Source: Candidatus Saccharibacteria bacterium CG_4_10_14_0_2_um_filter_52_9
Lineage (GTDB): Bacteria > Patescibacteriota > Saccharimonadia > Saccharimonadales > UBA4665
Reading direction: 5' to 3'
Length of the DNA: 11,714 nucleotides
Assembly (NCBI GenBank): GCA_002792275.1
Contig: PFOA01000022.1
Span: 1-11,714, forward strand
Below, piece after piece: positions 6,861 through 11,714 of this stretch (position 1 is its first letter; each line of letters starts with the position of its first letter). Below the pieces are notes generated by a model. The model had not been told where the DNA came from. It did no database searches and saw nothing but the letters and a program-made list of their open reading frames with translations. The position numbers were made by a program, and so were the translations under genes.

Positions 6861-6889
6861 ACTATAACATCAATGGATGTTAAGCACAA
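6861..6889 (-). promoter_or_regulatory. Possible proB promoter
   Basis: TTGTGC (6889-6884), a 17-base spacer ending in TGT, and TATAGT (6866-6861). The extended -10 is convincing, the -35 only half matched. It overlaps the last codons of the CPBP protease gene (stop at 6872-6870). The start of transcription should be about 16-20 bases before the proB ATG. Confidence 0.45.
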
Positions 6890-7652
6890 AGAGAGCCACG
6901 AAGGCGATGCCGTTTTTGATGGCGTGCAGGGTAATGGACGCCCACAGGCCATTGGTTTTTTCGCGCAGGTAAATCAATACCAGGCTGAGGATGAAGGTGT
7001 CAATGGCGGCGATGTACAGCGGGCCGCTTGCCCCGCCCTCCGGTAAGTGGGCGGCGGCGAACAAGGCGCTGGTAGTCACTACGGCCGCGCCGAGCGGCAG
7101 AGCCTTCTTAAGCGTGCTGTACAGAAAGCCGCGCACCATGATTTCTTCGGCCAGAGGCGGCAAAACCACCAGGCTGATGAAGGTCATTATTAGCGGCACG
7201 GCACCGCTGACGTGGTCAAAACCCAGCTGCTGCTGTTGATCAATGTTAAGACTGGGCACGAAGTGCTGAACCGCCGCCACCGTTAGTACGTAGAACAAAA
7301 AATAGAACGGCACGGCGGCCAGGCCATAGGCCAGGTCGCTCCAGCGCGGGCGGCGCAGGCCAATGGCCTTAAAACTGAGCTTGTAGCCGCGCAGAAAGGC
7401 ATAGATGGCGCCAATCATCAGACCTTCGGCCATAAGAATAAACAGGAACTGAACGCTGATTGAATTGTCGGACCAGTCAACGGCCCGGGCGTTAGACCAG
7501 TGCTTGTAGATAGGATACAGCGATATAACCAAGGCACTGACTATCTGCGAGGCGTAAAAAACGATGGCCGCGAACAACAGGCCCCACCAAGGATTCCACG
7601 GTACCTGCGATTCGGTGGGTTGCTGTGGCGGCTCAGAAGAAGCGTTTGACAT
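6870..7652 (-). CDS. CPBP-family intramembrane metalloprotease (CAAX/Abi type)
   Basis: 260 residues from the ATG at 7652; a TTG two codons earlier is the alternative. The motifs of the family are present in order: EExxxR (E169, E170, R174, in AEEIMVRGFLY), H202 in AAHLPEG, and HxxxN (H243, N247, in TLHAIKNG). They form the membrane-embedded metal site. About seven hydrophobic stretches are seen, starting near residue 23. The polar N-terminus is rich in P, S and Q. The gene overlaps the 3' end of rseP by 20 bases in another frame, so the two membrane proteases are probably translated together. Bacterial members cleave peptides or membrane proteins, or act in bacteriocin self-immunity; the substrate here is unknown. 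Confidence 0.93.
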   Translation of the reverse strand: MSNASSEPPQQPTESQVPWNPWWGLLFAAIVFYASQIVSALVISLYPIYKHWSNARAVDWSDNSISVQFLFILMAEGLMIGAIYAFLRGYKLSFKAIGLRRPRWSDLAYGLAAVPFYFLFYVLTVAAVQHFVPSLNIDQQQQLGFDHVSGAVPLIMTFISLVVLPPLAEEIMVRGFLYSTLKKALPLGAAVVTTSALFAAAHLPEGGASGPLYIAAIDTFILSLVLIYLREKTNGLWASITLHAIKNGIAFVALFVLNIH

Positions 7653-8802
7653 CGACAATAGTGATTAAGACTATCAGGCTGATCAATACCAGAAAGCCGA
7701 CTGTGTTAATGGCCTCCTCGGCTTTGGGTGACAGCGGCCGCTTAAGGCCGCGGCTGATCAGGGTCAGCCATAGCCGCCCGCCGTCCAGGGCCGGCACCGG
7801 CAGAATGTTCATGATGGCCAGGGTGAGTGATATGTAAGCAACAATAAACAGTACAAACTGGTAGCCCAGCAGGCTGCCGCTTTTGAGGATTTCAAAGATG
7901 CCCACCGGCCCGGAAACATCGGCCGAGGCGGTTGTTTGACCGTTTTGCCGGGCGGTGTCATTACCGGTGACGGCACCGGCAATCCAGCCGCCCAGGCCGG
8001 CCAGAGCGTGCCCCAGGCCGTGAAAAGTCAGGCTGGTCAGCTGGGCGCTGAGCCCTACGGCCACGATGGGCGCCGACCAGGTAGAACGCTGTAAATGAAA
8101 ATCGGATGGGATAATACCCAGGTAGCCCTTGGGATTATCAGTTTTTTGGCTGGCCTGAACTGTTTTCGCATCGAGCAGCTTGGCGTTGGCATGGCGGTCA
8201 AAGCCGTCACGACGATAAAAAACCCGCACGTCTTTGCCGGCAAACGCCTTGGTGAGGCGCGGAACTTCGTTAGTGCCGGCAATTTCTACTGGACTGTAGC
8301 CCGATTGCTGGATAGCCACCAGCTCGTCATCTGATCGCAAGCCGGCTTTGGCGGCCGGCGAACCAGGCTCTACATAACCCACCAGGACTTTGGAAGACAC
8401 GATTTTGGTATCCGACTTGACTGTAAACTGATTGCCGACCAGCTTGGGCATGCCCACCAGGGCAATCAGCATGAACAGAACCAGTGCCGCCATCAGATTC
8501 ATAAACACACCGGCCGCCATAATCTTGGTTTTTACCCAAACGCTGGCGGCACCGAACGTGCCGGGCTCGGTGTCCCCGTCGTGCTCGCCTTTCAGACGCA
8601 CAAAGCCGCCCAACGGCAAGGCATTGATGGTAAAGTCCCAGCCGGCTTTGGTTTTGCGCTTATATAAGCGTGGCGGAAAAAAGATACCGAATTCTTCGAC
8701 ATCTACGCCGTTACGGCGCGATACAATAAAGTGCCCGAACTCGTGAACCACGATCAGGCCGATAAAAAGGATGAGCCCCGCAACTAACAACAAAACTGAC
8801 AT
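7633..8802 (-). CDS. rseP: RseP-type site-2 protease (RIP zinc metalloprotease)
   Basis: 389 residues. Membrane protease that cuts substrate helices within the bilayer (anti-sigma factors or signal-peptide remnants in relatives). The zinc site is HEFGH (residues 20-24) in the first helix, with the third ligand D340 in NILPVPALDGGR (332-343). One PDZ domain is visible around 130-210 (GYVEPGSPAAKAGLRSDDELV), and four membrane helices at about 3-22, 95-118, 312-334 and 366-384. The length is typical of one-PDZ proteins (M50B). Two bases before the predicted transcription start geometry ends, the ATG at 8802 follows an extended -10, so the message is probably leaderless. In many bacteria rseP follows frr, uppS, cdsA and dxr; here those partners are absent and an L,D-transpeptidase gene lies between it and frr. 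Confidence 0.96.
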   Translation of the reverse strand: MSVLLLVAGLILFIGLIVVHEFGHFIVSRRNGVDVEEFGIFFPPRLYKRKTKAGWDFTINALPLGGFVRLKGEHDGDTEPGTFGAASVWVKTKIMAAGVFMNLMAALVLFMLIALVGMPKLVGNQFTVKSDTKIVSSKVLVGYVEPGSPAAKAGLRSDDELVAIQQSGYSPVEIAGTNEVPRLTKAFAGKDVRVFYRRDGFDRHANAKLLDAKTVQASQKTDNPKGYLGIIPSDFHLQRSTWSAPIVAVGLSAQLTSLTFHGLGHALAGLGGWIAGAVTGNDTARQNGQTTASADVSGPVGIFEILKSGSLLGYQFVLFIVAYISLTLAIMNILPVPALDGGRLWLTLISRGLKRPLSPKAEEAINTVGFLVLISLIVLITIVDVKRFF

Positions 8803-8810
8803 TCATACCT

Positions 8811-8819
8811 ATTGTAGCA
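8811..8819 (-). promoter_or_regulatory. Extended -10 promoter for leaderless rseP
   Basis: TGC followed by TACAAT (8816-8811), then eight bases, then the rseP ATG at 8802: the same geometry as before lysS. No clear -35 lies 17 bases upstream. AGG at 8810-8808 is too short and too close to the start to be a convincing ribosome-binding site. Confidence 0.6.
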
Positions 8820-8839
8820 AACATCACGCTCGCAGACTC

Positions 8840-8867
8840 TTTACAAAGCGCTTATGCGGTGTATAGT
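8840..8867 (+). promoter_or_regulatory. Promoter of the L,D-transpeptidase gene
   Basis: TTTACA (8840-8845), a 16-base spacer and TATAGT (8862-8867). The predicted transcription start near 8874 leaves a ~44-base leader containing AGAGG (8906-8910), seven bases before the GTG start. It is divergent from the rseP promoter in the same 115-base intergenic region. Confidence 0.65.
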
Positions 8868-8917
8868 ATTTTATAAGGGCTACAAAACCCAAAACGAGTA
8901 AAAACAGAGGTTAAAAA

Positions 8918-10063
8918 GTGAGTCGGGCAATTATACCAAACGTGGTGGTTGGTAATGAGTTCACGCTACCACAACCAAAAATAAGAATGACCACTCCGGT
9001 GGCCGCCCCACAGCCGGTTCTGGCCGCGCCGACGCTCGACGACGTCCAGCTTGATTTTGAAAAAGTGCCCCGCCGTGGCCGGGCTTTCTTTACTTATCCA
9101 TTGGAAGTATTTCACCGCTACAGTGTAGGCGCTTTTGCCCTGTTGTTTTTGGTTGTTGGATCGTCTGCTATCACCGTCGGTGGAGCCTACCAGTCGGCCC
9201 GCATTACCCTGGCCACAAACTCCAGCAACACCTTGCGGATTCCGGCTCAGCCCCTACGCGGACCAAACACCATAGTTGCCCTGGCTTCTACGGGTGAAAC
9301 CGTGCAACGCATTATTAACCAGCCGCTAAGTCTAACAGTGGGTGGCCAGCCAGTCGCCATAAATGCCGATACTATCAAAAGCTGGTTGCAGGTTGTAGCC
9401 AATCATAAGCAAGGTGTGGCTTATATACACGTCAACGAAACAGCCATTGGCAAGTCTTTGGACGAGGCCGCTACTCCTTTTACTAAAGCAGCTTCCGATC
9501 AGGTCACAGTAACCTATAGCGATGGCAGCTCGAGTGTTATCGCCACCGGCAAAAACGGTTCTAAAGTTGGCGATACTACTGCCGCTCGCCAACAAATCGC
9601 CCAGAGCTTGCTTGGCGCCAAGGGTCTGCAGGCTAACCTGCCCGTCGAATCACTGGCCTTCGCCGCAGTTACACCGGCCGCTTTCGATAAATTAATAGAG
9701 GTTAATGTGGTCAGCAAGCAGATGTGGCTCTACGATAAAGGCGCCCTGACTCATCAATATCCTATCAGTGCCGGCGCAGCGGCCACACCAACTCCGATTG
9801 GCCAGTTCAAGATATATTCCAAGCTAGCCGTGCAGGACATGAAGGGCTTTAACGCCGACGGCAGTAAATACTTACAGCCGCATGTGCGCTGGATCAACTA
9901 CTTCCTGCCAGGCGGCTATGCCGTACATGGTAACTACTGGCGTCCGCAGAGCTGGTTCGGCGCCATCAACAGCTCCCACGGCTGTGTATCCCTGCCCGAC
10001 TCACAGGCTAAAGAAGTTTACGACTGGGCACCGCTCGGCACCACCGTGATCACCCACGCTTAG
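8918..10063 (+). CDS. Membrane-anchored L,D-transpeptidase (YkuD domain)
   Basis: 381 residues from a GTG at 8918. It should form 3-3 cross-links in peptidoglycan, or attach proteins to it, outside the membrane. A ~65-residue polar/proline-rich cytoplasmic head is followed by one membrane helix (~70-90), so the protein is a signal-anchor type II protein. Residues ~115-250 resemble the peptidoglycan-binding repeat that often precedes YkuD in Gram-positive-like LDTs (LSLTVGGQPVAI). The YkuD domain spans ~260-380: VNVVSKQMWLY, SAGAAATPTPIGQFKI, H337 in AVHGNYW, and the catalytic SSHGCVSLP with H354 and C356. Its stop codon overlaps that of frr (TTAG, 10060-10063), with no room for a terminator. 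Confidence 0.95.
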   Translation: MSRAIIPNVVVGNEFTLPQPKIRMTTPVAAPQPVLAAPTLDDVQLDFEKVPRRGRAFFTYPLEVFHRYSVGAFALLFLVVGSSAITVGGAYQSARITLATNSSNTLRIPAQPLRGPNTIVALASTGETVQRIINQPLSLTVGGQPVAINADTIKSWLQVVANHKQGVAYIHVNETAIGKSLDEAATPFTKAASDQVTVTYSDGSSSVIATGKNGSKVGDTTAARQQIAQSLLGAKGLQANLPVESLAFAAVTPAAFDKLIEVNVVSKQMWLYDKGALTHQYPISAGAAATPTPIGQFKIYSKLAVQDMKGFNADGSKYLQPHVRWINYFLPGGYAVHGNYWRPQSWFGAINSSHGCVSLPDSQAKEVYDWAPLGTTVITHA

Positions 10064-10623
10064 ACTGTCAGGATCTCTTGTTCTTTGGATTTGGCCATCA
10101 GCTCGATGTCGGACTTGGCTTTGTTCATGGCTTCTTCAACTTGAGTGGTCAGGCGCTTGGCGCCGTCTTCGCCGATGTCTTTATCTTTTTTGGCCTCGTT
10201 GATAATGCCCAGGGCATCGTGGCGAATCGACCGCAGGGCGATCATGGCGTCTTCCTGCTTTTGGCCGACCTGCTTGGCCAGCTCGCGCCGCCTTTCTTCG
10301 TTGAGCGATGGGATAGGCACCCGCACTACCCGACCATCATCTGAAGGATTCAGCCCCAGCGCTTGATTGTTACGGATAGCATCGGCAATTGCCGCCAGGT
10401 TATTCGGGTCGAACGGCGTGATCTGTAGTAATTGCGCCTCGGGAGCGGCGATGGTTGAGGCCTGGTTCAGAGGCATTTGGGTGCCATAAACTTCAACCGT
10501 AACACCGTTGAGCATACTAGCGCTGGCCCGGCCGGTGCGCAGACTCTTCAGAGCATCGCCAAAGCGCCCCACGGCTTGAGTAAGCTTGGTTCGGGCATCG
10601 GTAACTATTTGCTGGGGATTCAT
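10060..10623 (-). CDS. frr: Ribosome recycling factor
   Basis: 187 residues, the normal length. It splits post-termination ribosomes together with EF-G. The family signatures are clear: FGDALKSLRTGRAS, VEVYGTQMPLNQASTIAAPEAQLLQITPFD, NPSDDGRVVRVPIPSLNEERRREL and the C-terminal helix ending in KEQEILTV. The start is supported by AAGGAG (10634-10629), five bases upstream. The ATG overlaps the stop of the upstream ribbon-helix-helix gene in ATGA, so the two are coupled. The stop overlaps that of the convergent L,D-transpeptidase gene. Confidence 0.97.
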   Translation of the reverse strand: MNPQQIVTDARTKLTQAVGRFGDALKSLRTGRASASMLNGVTVEVYGTQMPLNQASTIAAPEAQLLQITPFDPNNLAAIADAIRNNQALGLNPSDDGRVVRVPIPSLNEERRRELAKQVGQKQEDAMIALRSIRHDALGIINEAKKDKDIGEDGAKRLTTQVEEAMNKAKSDIELMAKSKEQEILTV

Positions 10624-10913
10624 CCTTGCTCCTTATGAAACTTATAATACGTTAAAAATTGCAGCAGTTCTATATCATCCGGCGCTACATTCGGAAAATC
10701 CTGACGCATTCTATTGAGCTGATCCTCCGTAGGACCAGACTGTCGTAATAAGGAAAGTGGCTGTTCGCTGGGGTGAGACCGCAAATAATCCAACAGAGCC
10801 AGGCGAATAATATCGCTACGACTGGTCATTTCTTTATCGACCGCCTCGTCAGTTAGCTCCAGCAGGTCTGCTGGTACGGTGATGGTTACTTTGCTAGCTA
10901 ACTTTCTTACCAT
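10620..10913 (-). CDS. Ribbon-helix-helix (CopG/Arc-type) DNA-binding protein
   Basis: 97 residues. The N-terminal half is a ribbon-helix-helix domain: strand KVTITVPADLL (8-18), helix A (~16-29) and helix B starting TSRSDIIRLALLDYL (30-44). The C-terminal half (45-97) is a polar helical extension of unknown role, unlike a typical toxin-antitoxin antitoxin tail, and no toxin gene follows. The gene is coupled to frr by an ATGA overlap. The region just upstream of the start carries a 32-bp palindrome across a putative promoter, so autoregulation is likely; frr would then be controlled too. The ribosome-binding site is weak (GAAGAAAG). Confidence 0.85.
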   Translation of the reverse strand: MVRKLASKVTITVPADLLELTDEAVDKEMTSRSDIIRLALLDYLRSHPSEQPLSLLRQSGPTEDQLNRMRQDFPNVAPDDIELLQFLTYYKFHKEQG

Positions 10914-10930
10914 GGCCGGCTTTCTTCGTA

Positions 10931-10962
10931 AACGGTATGAGGAAGTACTTTATCATACCGTT
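10931..10962. promoter_or_regulatory. Candidate operator: 32-bp palindrome before the RHH-frr operon
   Basis: Outer arms AACGGTATGA (10931-10940) and TCATACCGTT (10953-10962) are perfect reverse complements. Between them AAGTACTT (10943-10950) is itself palindromic about the same centre, so 28 of 32 positions are symmetric. Ribbon-helix-helix dimers bind such sites. It covers the -10 box of the operon. Confidence 0.65.
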
Positions 10963-10980
10963 AGCAGATACATTAAACAA
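10952..10980 (-). promoter_or_regulatory. Possible promoter of the RHH-frr operon
   Basis: TTGTTT (10980-10975), a 17-base spacer and TATGAT (10957-10952). The -10 lies inside the right arm of the palindrome. Transcription would start near 10945, about 31 bases before the RHH start codon. Confidence 0.45.
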
Positions 10981-10992
10981 CAAGGAAAGGAG

Positions 10993-11019
10993 CTAGCTTA
11001 GCTGGTTTTGCTGGGCTAG
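10993..11019 (-). terminator. Weak imperfect hairpin downstream of tsf
   Basis: Ten-base arms (10993-11002 and 11010-11019) pair at 8 of 10 positions around a seven-base loop. It is followed on the minus strand by a pyrimidine-rich but not pure-T stretch, so any termination is probably partial. Confidence 0.3.
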
Positions 11020-11043
11020 AGCCTTATTTAATATTTTTTGCTT

Positions 11044-11502
11044 TTAAAGCTCGCCGAGTGCTAGGCGTGAAAAGCGCCTAACGACGATGTTTTCGCCCAG
11101 GCGGGCCACGTGGTCTTTGACATAATCGGCCACAGTTTGGGCGGGATCTTTAACGAACGGCTGTTCCAGAAGCTCAGCGGTATCGGCCGGCTCACTGGCA
11201 GCGATGTGTAGGCATAAATCTTTGACCAGTGCCTTGAACTCCTCAGTCTTGGCTACGAAATCGGTTTCGCAGTTAACTTCCACGACGACACCGATGCGGC
11301 CGTCATGGCTATAGCTGCCGATGACACCGGCCCGGGCTTCGCGCTCGCCGCGTTTTTCGGCCTTGGTGAGACCCTTTTTGCGCATGGCGGCCAGAGCTTT
11401 GTCGAAGTCGCCAGCGGCTTCTTCGAGGGCGCGTTTGGCGTCAGTCAGGCCAACGCCAGTTAAATCTTTGAGTCGTTTGATCTCTGCAATATCAATTGCC
11501 AT
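11044..11502 (-). CDS. tsf: Elongation factor Ts, minimal form
   Basis: 152 residues. It exchanges GDP for GTP on EF-Tu. The N-terminal UBA-like domain (IKRLKDLTGVGLTDAKRALE, residues 8-27) is complete, the EF-Tu-contacting TDFV is at 80-83, and the C-terminal GENIVVRRFSR is present. E. coli EF-Ts has ~283 residues and the short Thermus type ~196. Compared with the Thermus type, about 45 residues are missing between HIAASEP and LLEQPFVKD, where a helical segment usually lies. Both ends are intact, so this looks like a natural reduction rather than a truncation. It starts two bases after rpsB, with AAGGTG inside the rpsB tail as ribosome-binding site. Confidence 0.95.
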   Translation of the reverse strand: MAIDIAEIKRLKDLTGVGLTDAKRALEEAAGDFDKALAAMRKKGLTKAEKRGEREARAGVIGSYSHDGRIGVVVEVNCETDFVAKTEEFKALVKDLCLHIAASEPADTAELLEQPFVKDPAQTVADYVKDHVARLGENIVVRRFSRLALGEL

Positions 11503-11504
11503 TA

Positions 11505-11714
11505 CTACACCTTCACTCTTTCAATTTTAGCTTTCTCCATGGTGCCGGGTTCTTCGACCGGTTCGGCCTTGATTTTAGACTTGCCGGTTTGGATCGCAGT
11601 TTTAACGTAGTCCAGGATTAGCTGAATCGTCTTGATAGCGTCGTCGTTGGCTGGGATGGGGTAAGTCACCTGGCTGGGATCGGCGTTGGTGTCGACCAGG
11701 GCGATGATCGGAAT
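11505..11714 (-). CDS. rpsB: Small-subunit ribosomal protein S2, C-terminal part
   Basis: The window ends inside this gene, so only the last 69 codons are seen; the start lies beyond 11714. The reading frame gives IPIIALVDTNADPSQVTYPIPANDDA followed by IKTIQLILDYVKTAI, the highly conserved S2 region with VDTNxDP and IPxNDDA, then a lysine/glutamate-rich tail ending in ERVKV. The stop at 11507-11505 is two bases before the tsf start, the classical rpsB-tsf pair. Confidence 0.97.
   Translation of the reverse strand: MPIIALVDTNADPSQVTYPIPANDDAIKTIQLILDYVKTAIQTGKSKIKAEPVEEPGTMEKAKIERVKV

Overview
The window looks like a chromosomal piece of a Candidate Phyla Radiation (Patescibacteria) bacterium, most likely Saccharibacteria (TM7). 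This rests on reduced gene versions (a very short EF-Ts, a ProRS without its editing insertion, a short glutamate 5-kinase-like kinase), a class I lysyl-tRNA synthetase, and a stripped rpsB-tsf-frr-rseP neighbourhood in which pyrH, uppS, cdsA and dxr are missing. Several genes seem to start leaderless, directly behind an extended -10 promoter. The taxonomic call is inference from gene content, not a database match.

Region 1 (about 1-1734) is the accessory part. It looks like a rearranged or decaying diversity-generating retroelement (DGR). On the minus strand lies a 291-residue target-type protein. Its last ~32 variable codons (47-142) are about 77% GC, none ends in A, and they finish in an RFRPAVVIE tail, as expected for a variable region. 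Immediately upstream on the same strand is a DGR-type reverse transcriptase carrying GLPIGNLTSQ and YGDD. It has lost its N-terminal part and is interrupted by a 95-bp (GACT)n tract (1350-1444) that puts its two halves out of frame by one repeat unit. Head-to-head with the RT stub, on the plus strand, is the C-terminal half of an Avd-like four-helix-bundle protein ending in GRMLGGWLKS. No template repeat is visible in the window.

Region 2 (1735-2340, plus strand) holds one unrecognised four-helix membrane protein. It converges with Region 3.

Region 3 (2350-8802, all minus strand) is core housekeeping. In transcription order it holds an RseP site-2 protease, a CPBP/CAAX membrane protease, a glutamate 5-kinase-like kinase, ProRS, GreA, class I LysRS and a small zincin-like metallopeptidase. 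Promoter-like elements precede rseP, proB, greA and lysS.

Region 4 (8803-10063, plus strand) is a membrane-anchored L,D-transpeptidase, divergent from rseP. Its stop codon overlaps that of frr within the four bases TTAG.

Region 5 (10060-11714, minus strand) is the translation cluster rpsB (partial), tsf, a ribbon-helix-helix regulator and frr. The regulator gene overlaps frr by ATGA. A 32-bp palindrome covers its putative promoter, which suggests autoregulation of a regulator-frr operon.
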